12,363 nt of DNA, taken from positions 1 through 12,363 of the forward strand of contig JAFGQQ010000275.1 in NCBI GenBank assembly GCA_016935595.1. The letters are read 5' to 3'. The number at the start of each line of letters is the position of its first letter. Positions within the stretch are counted from its first letter, which is position 1. The stretch is from Bacteroidales bacterium (GTDB taxonomy: Bacteria > Bacteroidota > Bacteroidia > Bacteroidales > UBA10428). Position numbers and translations under genes: made by a program. Under the pieces are notes generated by a model. That model was given only the letters and a program-made list of their open reading frames with translations, had not been told where the DNA came from and did no database searches. Below, piece by piece: positions 1 to 7,243 of the stretch.

Positions 1-1067
1 GTATAATATTCTGCAATTATTCCAAGCGCCACAGGCCCGCCTAAAAATCCAACATATCCCGAACCTGTAATTACCGATACCCCTGTTGAAGTATCAATAT
101 GTTCCATTTTTGAGGCCATACGAAACACTTCGGGTACAATAACCGAAAAACCCAAACCTGTCAGGGAAAACCCTATAATTGGCAAAAATCGATTGGTTAA
201 TAAAACAACGAAAAAACCTGCAATAGCTATAATACTGCCAAATGATATTAATTTCCAGGAACCTGTTTTTTTACTGATACTGTCTCCATAAAGCCTGCCG
301 ATTGCCATAAATAATGAAAAACCAGAATAACCTAACCCCAGGAATTTTATATTTGTTTTTGAAATGCTTTTAAGATACAGCGCGCTCCAATCGGCAATTG
401 CACCTTCCGAAACCATTATTACAAGACCTATAAAAGCCACTACAGCTAATGGTTTTAAGAAATGAATAAACCTGCCGATATTTTTTTTGTTTTCACCTTT
501 AATATTGTAATAGTATTTTTTATAAACTGTTACTATAAATAGTATAATAAGAATAACCGACCCGATGTGAATTATCGGATATTTAATTTTTGCCGCAATA
601 AAACTGCCTATGCCGGCTCCTAACATGCCCCCGATACTAAAAAAGGCATGGGTTCCTGACATGATATAAACTTTGTCAGTTTTTTCAATTACAGGCACCA
701 ATGAATTTATCGAAAGGGAAAGAGAGCTGCCACACATGCCAAAATAAAAAAGGGAAGCACATAAAGCAAAATAACTGGATGACAAGAAGATGCAAATTGC
801 AGCCAAAGAATAAGCTATAATTGAATAATATGCAAGCCTGCCGGCACCTAAACGGTCAATTATTAGCTTAAGTACAGGAATTATTACAAGCGCACCAACA
901 GCTGAAAAGAAAATAGCTATGCCAATTTTACCTTCGGTTATGCTTAATTTTTCGGCAATCCTGGGAATATAAATTACCCAGGAACTAACAATTAAGCTAA
1001 ATCCGCTAAAAAAAAATGCCGAAGAAAAATATTTTTTGTTTGAGAGAATGGCTATAAATGTTTCCAT
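1..1067 (-). CDS. MFS transporter, YbjJ-like (C-terminal end outside window)
   Basis: An open frame on the minus strand runs from an ATG at 1067 to the window edge without a stop, giving 355 residues of a protein whose family is usually near 390-400. It is almost wholly hydrophobic, with about eleven membrane helices visible, as expected for a major facilitator superfamily permease in the inner membrane. Two stretches fit the YbjJ-like branch: a His-Ala-Phe-Phe-Ser-Ile-Gly-Gly segment at residues 140-147 and EGAIADWSALYL at residues 221-232. The N-terminal helix pair is followed by a DRLGAGR-like loop near residue 70, the usual MFS loop 2-3 signature in degenerate form. The substrate cannot be read from the sequence; sugar or drug export are both annotated in this family. 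It is transcribed divergently from the symporter module at 1200, and no Shine-Dalgarno sequence precedes its ATG. Only the last helix and tail are missing. Confidence 0.85.
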   Translation of the reverse strand, partial: METFIAILSNKKYFSSAFFFSGFSLIVSSWVIYIPRIAEKLSITEGKIGIAIFFSAVGALVIIPVLKLIIDRLGAGRLAYYSIIAYSLAAICIFLSSSYFALCASLFYFGMCGSSLSLSINSLVPVIEKTDKVYIMSGTHAFFSIGGMLGAGIGSFIAAKIKYPIIHIGSVILIILFIVTVYKKYYYNIKGENKKNIGRFIHFLKPLAVVAFIGLVIMVSEGAIADWSALYLKSISKTNIKFLGLGYSGFSLFMAIGRLYGDSISKKTGSWKLISFGSIIAIAGFFVVLLTNRFLPIIGFSLTGLGFSVIVPEVFRMASKMEHIDTSTGVSVITGSGYVGFLGGPVALGIIAEYY

Positions 1068-1123
1068 TATTAATAATATGATAAAAAGTTATAAAAGTAA
1101 TGGATTGAATTATATTTTAATAC

Positions 1124-1156
1124 CAAACCTTAGTTAATATGTTTGAAATTTGCAAA
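1124..1156 (-). promoter_or_regulatory. Possible promoter for the leftward MFS gene
   Basis: Read on the minus strand, a TTTG at 1156-1153 is followed after 20 bases by TAAGGTTTG at 1132-1124. This resembles the Bacteroidota pair TTTG / TAnnTTTG but has three rather than two bases between TA and TTTG. It would overlap the rightward promoter. It is a weak call based on position and near-consensus only. Confidence 0.25.
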
Positions 1157-1171
1157 ATGATTTTATCTTTG
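1142..1171 (+). promoter_or_regulatory. Bacteroidota-type promoter of the symporter-sensor module
   Basis: TTTG at 1142-1145 and TATCTTTG at 1164-1171 are separated by 18 bases. The second is an exact match to the -7 element TAnnTTTG and the first to the -33 element used by the primary sigma factor of Bacteroidota. Transcription would start a few bases after 1171, leaving a leader of roughly 20-25 bases that carries the ribosome binding site before the ATG at 1200. Confidence 0.65.
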
Positions 1172-1189
1172 ATAAAATTAAATTAAGAT

Positions 1190-1196
1190 AGGAGGG
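1190..1196 (+). promoter_or_regulatory. Strong Shine-Dalgarno sequence
   Basis: AGGAGGG lies three bases upstream of the ATG at 1200. The spacing is shorter than ideal, but the core is the best anti-16S match in the window, where most other genes lack one. It supports the chosen start of the small subunit. Confidence 0.7.
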
Positions 1197-1199
1197 TAT

Positions 1200-1478
1200 A
1201 TGTTACACGAATCCAAAGTGATAAAAGAAACCGACCACGCAGCTCCGAAAAAAGCAAAATTAGGGGTCATATTGTTTATTTTCTATACCTTGATTTACGG
1301 GGGATTTGTAATTATTGGCTTAGTTAAACCTGATTTAATGGGGTTAGAAATACTTGGTGGACAAAACGTTGCTATTGTTTACGGTTTTGGGTTAATTTTA
1401 CTGGCAGTGATTATGGGATTTATCTATAATTATTTTTGCACCAGGATGGAAAACAGAATGAATAAAAATCAAAATTAA
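1200..1478 (+). CDS. DUF485 (YjcH-like) small membrane subunit of a symporter
   Basis: This is a 92-residue protein with a charged cytoplasmic N-terminus (residues 1-20, rich in Lys and His), two membrane helices (about 22-42 and 57-79) and a short charged tail. The pattern of a first helix ending in a Tyr-x-Gly-Phe segment, a short Lys-Pro-Asp-Leu loop and a second helix ending in a basic tail fits the DUF485 family. That family is typified by E. coli YjcH, which is encoded next to the acetate permease ActP. The next gene, 11 bases downstream, is an ActP-type symporter, so this is most likely its accessory subunit in the inner membrane. Its biochemical role is not established. The related DUF4212 small-subunit family is a less likely alternative. 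The start is fixed by a strong Shine-Dalgarno sequence and a promoter just upstream. Confidence 0.8.
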   Translation: MLHESKVIKETDHAAPKKAKLGVILFIFYTLIYGGFVIIGLVKPDLMGLEILGGQNVAIVYGFGLILLAVIMGFIYNYFCTRMENRMNKNQN

Positions 1479-1489
1479 AAACAAAAAGT

Positions 1490-3412
1490 ATGATATATGA
1501 AGTTTCAAAAGTGGCAGTAGCCCTGTTTTTATTTATTGTCGGGCTTGTATTGGTGTTATCATTTTATTTCGCAAGAAAAACCAAATCTGCTTCAGGTTAT
1601 TATGCTGCAGGGGGAACAATACATTGGGGAGTAAATGGTATTGCATTTGCCGGCGACTATTTATCAGCAGCTTCCTTTTTGGGTATATGTGGAATGATAG
1701 CATTTTCAGGATACGATGGGTTTTTATATTCAATAGGGTATCTTGCCGGTTGGGTAGTTGCTTTATTTCTTGTTGCTGAACCTTTGCGGAAATTGGGAAA
1801 ATTTACATTTGCTGATGCTTTGGATTCAAAATTTAACTCAAAATCAATTAAGCTCACGGCTTCAATAAGTACACTGGTTGTTTCAATTTTTTATCTTATT
1901 CCCCAAATGGTTGGAGCCGGGGATTTGGTGGTGCCTCTTCTCGGATTGCCTCATTGGATGGGGGTTGTAATTGTAGGTTCTATTGTTATTTTTATTGTTG
2001 CTACTGCAGGGATGACATCAACCACTTATGTTCAGTTTTTAAAAGGAGGGCTATTGGTTATTTTTTCTACCATTTTAACTATTTATATTTTAAAAAATGG
2101 TCTGAACCTACTGCCAGATAGTAATTACCACAAATTCTCCACTTTGGAGGCAACAGTTTTAAATGATAATAACATTAAAATTGCCGATTCAACCTATATA
2201 GTTAGAGCCATACAATCAATTGATAATCAAACTTTTGTTAAAGCCGAAAAAGATGGAATTCCATGTTGGTATAAGCTCAAAAATGAAGGGGAAAAGGTTG
2301 TTTTAGAGGAAATGCTCGATTTGACCGTTAATTCAAAAGGGGAAAAATTGTATAATGGGGCACCTGCATCAGAAAACAGGTTTTACCAGGTTGGGCATTT
2401 AAGTAAAGTGATTGTTGACGGACAGGTAGTTGATAAAACAGGGCCTGTTGGGCCTTTTAAGTTTCTTAAAACAATTGAGAAAAGCGAAGTAGTGAGGTTT
2501 ACAAAAAAAACTTTTCAAAACGGTGATGATAAGGTAACGGTTTGGTATCAGAATGTTACCAGCGGGAAAAATGTTATGAAACCGGGATTATTGTATAAAT
2601 TATCAAAAGGTGCCGGTGCGACTTTTTGGGATAGGCTTAATTTTTTATCCTTAATGCTGGCCTTGTTTTTAGGCACCTCAGCATTGCCCCATATACTTAT
2701 CAGGTATTATACAGTTCCTAATCAGCGCGCTGCAAGAAAATCAACTATTGTAGCCATTACTGCCATTGGTTTTTTCTATATTCTTACCCTTTATATGGGG
2801 CTTGGTTCAATGATAAATGGGGTTTTGGATGTTGAAAGCAGCAACATGTCAGGGCCATTACTCGCCAAATATTTTGGTTATGGACTGTTCTCAATTATAT
2901 CGGCTATTGCTTTTGCAACCGTGCTTGGTACGGTAAGTGGATTAATAGTTGCTTCATCTGGGGCAATTGCTCATGATTTTATTGATAAGTACCTCCAGTT
3001 TGAAATGACTGATAAAGCAAAAGTTAAAGCCGGAAAAATTGCAGCTATGACCGTAGGTGTATTTGCCATTTTCTTAGGCATTTTGTTTAAAGGCATGAAT
3101 GTATCCTTTCTAGTTGGATTAGCTTTTGCTGTTGCTGCCTCAGCAAACCTGCCTTCGATATTATTTCTTTTATTTTGGAAAAAAACTACAGCTAAAGGTA
3201 TTGCATATTCAATTGTCACCGGCATTATTGCTTCAGTTACTATAATTCTGTTTTCACCGTCTATGTACGAAAGATACGGATTAGCCCCAAAAGATGCATT
3301 GATACCATTTGATAACCCGGGTATTATTTCTATACCTTTGTCGGTTATTGTTTTAGTCGTTGTTTCTTTGTTAACTCAAAAAGATAACGCAATAAAAGAT
3401 TTTTCAAAATAA
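1490..3412 (+). CDS. ActP-like sodium:solute symporter (SSS family) with large periplasmic insert
   Basis: This 640-residue inner-membrane permease of the sodium:solute symporter family most resembles the cation/acetate symporter ActP. Family marks include GDYLSAASFLG at residues 55-65, a GYDG at 74-77, GKFTFADAL near 103-111, QMVGAGDLV at 139-147, TTYVQFLKGG at 178-187 and, after the insert, SALPHILIRYYTV near 397-409. These match ActP-type helices 2, 4-6 and 7. ActP is about 550 residues; the excess lies between helices 6 and 7, where residues about 206-380 form a hydrophilic block. By standard SSS topology (N-terminus outside, 13 helices) this loop is periplasmic. The likely role is sodium-driven uptake of a small monocarboxylate such as acetate, but the substrate is inferred from family only. 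It starts 11 bases after the small subunit and is followed after 76 bases by the sensor, so all three are probably one transcription unit. Confidence 0.88.
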   Translation: MIYEVSKVAVALFLFIVGLVLVLSFYFARKTKSASGYYAAGGTIHWGVNGIAFAGDYLSAASFLGICGMIAFSGYDGFLYSIGYLAGWVVALFLVAEPLRKLGKFTFADALDSKFNSKSIKLTASISTLVVSIFYLIPQMVGAGDLVVPLLGLPHWMGVVIVGSIVIFIVATAGMTSTTYVQFLKGGLLVIFSTILTIYILKNGLNLLPDSNYHKFSTLEATVLNDNNIKIADSTYIVRAIQSIDNQTFVKAEKDGIPCWYKLKNEGEKVVLEEMLDLTVNSKGEKLYNGAPASENRFYQVGHLSKVIVDGQVVDKTGPVGPFKFLKTIEKSEVVRFTKKTFQNGDDKVTVWYQNVTSGKNVMKPGLLYKLSKGAGATFWDRLNFLSLMLALFLGTSALPHILIRYYTVPNQRAARKSTIVAITAIGFFYILTLYMGLGSMINGVLDVESSNMSGPLLAKYFGYGLFSIISAIAFATVLGTVSGLIVASSGAIAHDFIDKYLQFEMTDKAKVKAGKIAAMTVGVFAIFLGILFKGMNVSFLVGLAFAVAASANLPSILFLLFWKKTTAKGIAYSIVTGIIASVTIILFSPSMYERYGLAPKDALIPFDNPGIISIPLSVIVLVVVSLLTQKDNAIKDFSK

Positions 3413-3488
3413 TATACAGACAAGAAATATATTAGATTGTTGAACATTTTTTCAATACACACTTAAAGATGAGAATCAAGTTCATATA

Positions 3489-6344
3489 ATGAACAAGTTC
3501 TACTTAAATATTATTGTTCCATCAATTATTTCTATTTTACTGTTCACGCTGACAATCTTTTTTATTATTATTCCTCATTTTCAGCAAAACATAATGAATG
3601 GGAAAAGGGAAATGATTAAAGAACTTACCAATGCTGCATGGAGCATTTTAGTGAAATATGAAAACGAGGAAAAAATTGGGTTATTAACAAGGGAAGAAGC
3701 CCAAAATATTGCAATATCAAGAATTCAATATTTGCGTTACGGCGATGAAGGTAAAGATTATTTCTGGATTACCGATATGGTGCCTAATATGGTAATTCAT
3801 CCATACCGGCCTGATTTAAATGGGAAAAATCTAAGTAATTTTAGTGATCCCCATGGTAAAAAACTGTTTGTGGAATTTGTTAAAACAGTTGAAAAATCTA
3901 AACATGGCTATGTTGATTATATGTGGCAATGGAAAGACGATTCGTTACATATCGTGCCAAAACTATCATATGTTCAATTATTCGAACCATGGAAATGGGT
4001 AATTGGAACAGGTATTTACATTGAAGATGTAAAAAAAGAAATTAAGGCATTAACAAATAAATTACTTTGGATATCAATTGGAATTACTGCCTTAATCGCA
4101 TTTTTGCTGTTTTACATTTCCAGGAATAGTTTAAAAATAGAATTCAAGAGAGTTGAAGCTGAAAAAAAACTTCAGGAATCGAAAAACAAATATAAAACTC
4201 TTGTTGAAGCTGCAACTGAAGGATTGATAATGCTTATTGACGGGAAAATAACTTTTTTAAATAGCTTTATTGTTAAAATAACAGGTTATGAAAATTCAGA
4301 GATGATCAATCGTTCATTTAATGAATTGATTAGCGGAAATAACAATAAAATTCTTTTTGAGCTTTTCTCGAAAGCAATTATAGATGAAGGCCAATATGAA
4401 GTTAATTTGAACAAGAAAAAAGGAGGCTATACTGAAACACTTATAACAGCCTCAATTGCAGATTTTTCTGGTAAGGCTGTCAATATTCTGATAATAAAAA
4501 GTATTAGCAACAATAAAGACATAAATTTTTCGGGGCTTGATTATCAAAAACTTATTAACCTGTTAAATATCGGGTTTTTTAGAGTTGAATTCGCCTTACA
4601 AGGCGAATTTATATTTGCTAACGATACAGCCATTCGAATTTTTGGATTTAATACTTTTAATGAGCTTTCAGAAAGCAGTTTACTAAATCTAATAACAAAT
4701 CCGGATGACAGAAAAAGTATTCAGGATGGTATTTGTAAAACGGGATATATAAAAAACAGAATTGTAAATATCACTGGCGGAAAAAATAATATTTCAATCG
4801 TTTCGCTTACAATAGTAGTATTAAATAATGAGAATTCTGGGGATACCGGAACTCTTATCTGCGATGGCATAATTGAAGATATTACAAATCAGGAAAAGGA
4901 AAAAGAACAAATTAAATCACAAATCACCGAGTTAAAATCCCATTTATTCTTAATTGAACAACCTGTTGCCAATTATCTAATTCCGTTTTATACGTTAGAT
5001 ATTAATTCAACTATTGGTGATGCAATAAAATTGTTATCGGTGCGAAAAACTGATAACCTAATACTTACATCCACTGAAAAGGATTATGTCGGAATTTTAA
5101 CCGATACCGATATTCGTAAGCGGGTAATAGCATTAAATCTAAACATGGATAATCCGGTTTATCTCATAATGAGTTCGCCGGTTTTTCATTTAAATATAAA
5201 TTCTTCAGTTTTTGAAGCCATAACTTTTTGTGAAGAAAAGAACATAAACCATCTCCCAATTAAAAATGAAACTGGTGAACTTTCAGGTGTTTTGCGATTA
5301 TCAGCTATTTATAAGCTATTAAAAGAGTCATTGTCTTTTTATATTTTAAAAGTAAATAGAGCATTAACAATCAATGAGTTGAAAGAATATTTCAATGCTT
5401 TTCAATTGTTTATCCGTCCCTTGATAAATAGTGGTATTTCTGTTATACACATTACCAGTCTTACTTCATCTTTTTCGGATTCGGTTATGAAAAGAGTTAT
5501 AGAGTTGTCGGTTGAAGAAACCGGAGTTCCCCTGGTTAATTTTTCATTTATTTGCCTGGGAAGCGAAGGAAGAAAAGAAGAAACTCTTTTTACTGATCAG
5601 GATAATGCAATTATTTATGAAGAGGGAACTCCCGAAAAATCTGGCATAATTAAGAAATATTTTAATAAGCTGGGAGAAACTATTTGCAGTTCATTAAACC
5701 ATATAGGTTATTCATATTGTTATGGGGATATAATGGCAAATAACCCAAAATGGGCACAGCCAGTTTCAGTTTGGGAAAATTATTTTGCAAACTGGATGAA
5801 TACTCCCGAACCACAAAACCTTTTAGAAGCAACAATTTTTTTCGATTTTCGAAATATTTTCGGTGATCCGGAGTTTACGGAAAGATTAAGAAACAAAATA
5901 TCTGATTTGAGCAAGAAGCATTCTTTGTTCATATACCATATGGCAAATTATATTTATAGCTTAAAACCCTTAAACATTCCTTCCGAAAAAAGCAATGAAT
6001 TATTTGATTTAAAAGCTGCGGTAAACTTTATTGTTATGTTTGCAAGGCTATACGCACTTCAGTATAATATCTGGCAACATAATACCATTTACAGGTTAAA
6101 TGCTTTGAAAGAGAACAAGCATATCAGTATTTTAACATGTAATGAGATGTTGTATGCCTATAATTTTTTAATGAAATTGCGCTTTAAAAACCAGGTTTTT
6201 TTGTCAGAGCAAAGTTTGCCATTGTCAAATCATATAAACCTGAAAAATTTAACAGTTTTTGAATATACTATTTTAAAAAAAATAATATCCCAGTTTCAGG
6301 TTTATAAAAGCAAAATCGCATCCGATTTTCGGATTACAGGTTAA
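3489..6344 (+). CDS. Membrane sensor: sCache_2-PAS-PAS-CBS pair-DUF294 nucleotidyltransferase
   Basis: This is a 951-residue multidomain protein. A first helix (about 7-28) and a second (192-210) bracket a periplasmic single-Cache domain (about 30-188) with the typical AREAQ-like region, the RYGDEGKDYFW segment, HPYRPDLNGK, and a closing W-x-W-V-I-G-T-G-I-Y-I. A short coiled segment leads to two PAS domains (about 232-345 and 350-468). These are followed by a CBS pair (about 490-614), a DUF294 nucleotidyltransferase domain with GSEGRKE at 691-697 and TDQDNAI at 702-708 (likely metal ligands D703 and D705), and a helical DUF294 C-terminal domain to about 945. There is no histidine kinase, GGDEF or methyl-accepting module. 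sCache_2 domains are known to bind small carboxylates, and DUF294 proteins are known neighbours of symporters of this class, so it probably senses the symporter's substrate and regulates transport or use. The target of the nucleotidyltransferase is unknown. Confidence 0.85.
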   Translation: MNKFYLNIIVPSIISILLFTLTIFFIIIPHFQQNIMNGKREMIKELTNAAWSILVKYENEEKIGLLTREEAQNIAISRIQYLRYGDEGKDYFWITDMVPNMVIHPYRPDLNGKNLSNFSDPHGKKLFVEFVKTVEKSKHGYVDYMWQWKDDSLHIVPKLSYVQLFEPWKWVIGTGIYIEDVKKEIKALTNKLLWISIGITALIAFLLFYISRNSLKIEFKRVEAEKKLQESKNKYKTLVEAATEGLIMLIDGKITFLNSFIVKITGYENSEMINRSFNELISGNNNKILFELFSKAIIDEGQYEVNLNKKKGGYTETLITASIADFSGKAVNILIIKSISNNKDINFSGLDYQKLINLLNIGFFRVEFALQGEFIFANDTAIRIFGFNTFNELSESSLLNLITNPDDRKSIQDGICKTGYIKNRIVNITGGKNNISIVSLTIVVLNNENSGDTGTLICDGIIEDITNQEKEKEQIKSQITELKSHLFLIEQPVANYLIPFYTLDINSTIGDAIKLLSVRKTDNLILTSTEKDYVGILTDTDIRKRVIALNLNMDNPVYLIMSSPVFHLNINSSVFEAITFCEEKNINHLPIKNETGELSGVLRLSAIYKLLKESLSFYILKVNRALTINELKEYFNAFQLFIRPLINSGISVIHITSLTSSFSDSVMKRVIELSVEETGVPLVNFSFICLGSEGRKEETLFTDQDNAIIYEEGTPEKSGIIKKYFNKLGETICSSLNHIGYSYCYGDIMANNPKWAQPVSVWENYFANWMNTPEPQNLLEATIFFDFRNIFGDPEFTERLRNKISDLSKKHSLFIYHMANYIYSLKPLNIPSEKSNELFDLKAAVNFIVMFARLYALQYNIWQHNTIYRLNALKENKHISILTCNEMLYAYNFLMKLRFKNQVFLSEQSLPLSNHINLKNLTVFEYTILKKIISQFQVYKSKIASDFRITG

Positions 6345-7096
6345 ATAGAAAAATATGCATCTTTTCTGAATTTTTTATGTTCGTTGAATTGAACATAACC
6401 CAATTGATTGGTAAGCAAAATTGTATTCCCTAAAAATAAAGGATTTTGATTGAAATGGCTGTGCCCATATATCCAAAAACCGGCATTGCAATTTTCGATA
6501 AAATTGGTTAAATCTACACAAAATGCTTCATTTATAATGCTTTTGGCAAATGCGGGTGAATTGCATAACGAGGAAGGCAAATGATGCGTTACAATAACTG
6601 TTTTTTCAGTTGCATTTTTAACGGTATTTTTCAGAAATTCAAGGCTTTCGTTATGTAAGCGATTAAAATCAGATGTTTTAAATTTTTTATTTTTATTTGA
6701 AATGCATAAAAAATCGGACACACTAGTTTCGATTATTTTCTGGTATGTAGTGCTTATATTCGACCATAATGTACTGAAAATTAAACGGATATTCTCATAT
6801 TGTACTTCAGTGTTATGAACGATGCTTAACTTTTCACTTAACCTGATATGATAAGATTTGCTATATTCTGATATGTCTTTATAATAAAATTCATGGTTAC
6901 CAGGAACCCAGAATACTTTTTTATAGTTGTCTGTTATAAAACGGAAAAAGTTGTTATTTAGAAACTTATCGTCTAAGGGTACAACATCGCCGGCTAAAAC
7001 TAAAATATCACCAATAACTGTAAGAGGATTACGTTCAATATATAAATTGTTTTGATCAAATTCGAGATGGAGGTCTGAGCAATATTGAATTCTCAT
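6341..7096 (-). CDS. Calcineurin-like metallophosphoesterase
   Basis: This is a 251-residue soluble protein, counted from the ATG at 7096. It carries the complete motif set of the calcineurin-like phosphoesterase family: DLH at residues 8-10, GD at 36-37, GNHE at 66-69, HH at 171-172 and GHSH at 211-214, which together bind a dinuclear metal centre. It therefore very probably hydrolyses phosphoester bonds. The substrate is unknown, and there is no signal peptide, so it acts in the cytoplasm. An upstream in-frame ATG at 7141 would add 15 residues. I prefer 7096 because family members normally begin a few residues before the DLH motif and because a promoter-like TATATTTG lies between the two ATGs. 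Its stop overlaps the stop of the convergent sensor gene by four bases. It is divergent from the AraC-type regulator. Confidence 0.88.
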   Translation of the reverse strand: MRIQYCSDLHLEFDQNNLYIERNPLTVIGDILVLAGDVVPLDDKFLNNNFFRFITDNYKKVFWVPGNHEFYYKDISEYSKSYHIRLSEKLSIVHNTEVQYENIRLIFSTLWSNISTTYQKIIETSVSDFLCISNKNKKFKTSDFNRLHNESLEFLKNTVKNATEKTVIVTHHLPSSLCNSPAFAKSIINEAFCVDLTNFIENCNAGFWIYGHSHFNQNPLFLGNTILLTNQLGYVQFNEHKKFRKDAYFSI

Positions 7097-7243
7097 TTGA
7101 GTTTTTCTCAAATATAATAATTTGTTCAAGACTAAACACATTTTATAAATTTACTTAGTAAAAGCCAGTGAAAAATATATTTCAACTGTAGTTGCCTTTA
7201 TTTTATAATTTTATTTTAATTTTAAATTGTTTTATTTTGAAAT
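7097..7243. other. Divergent AT-rich spacer between phosphoesterase and AraC regulator
   Basis: This 147-base spacer holds no gene. Besides the TATATTTG on the minus strand, it contains a small dyad, TTTAC-TTA-GTAAA at 7150-7162, that could be an operator. TTGTTCAAG at 7122-7130 shares its GTTCAA core with the direct repeats at 8497 and 8530, a short match that may be chance. Confidence 0.4.
7109..7116 (-). promoter_or_regulatory. Possible -7 element for the metallophosphoesterase gene
   Basis: On the minus strand TATATTTG is an exact TAnnTTTG match, ending 12 bases before the preferred ATG at 7096. No good TTTG lies at the proper distance upstream; TTTA 16 bases away is the best. If real, the leader would be only a few bases long. 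In so AT-rich a spacer a chance match is quite possible. Confidence 0.3.

Noticed and set aside
3413..3488. Separate promoter or terminator between symporter and sensor genes.
   Set aside because: No TAnnTTTG match and only a weak five-base dyad (TTGAA/TTCAA) without a T-run after it, so read-through from the symporter gene is the simpler reading.
6376..6397. Perfect 7-base inverted repeat TATGTTC / GAACATA with 8-base spacer, considered as a terminator for the sensor gene.
   Set aside because: It lies inside the phosphoesterase coding region, is AT-rich, and has no T-run after it on either transcript strand; the T-run precedes it on the plus strand.
7227..7243. TTTATTTTG just before the AraC gene as a -7 promoter element.
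   Set aside because: It has one base too few to match TAnnTTTG and lies only a few bases before the ATG.
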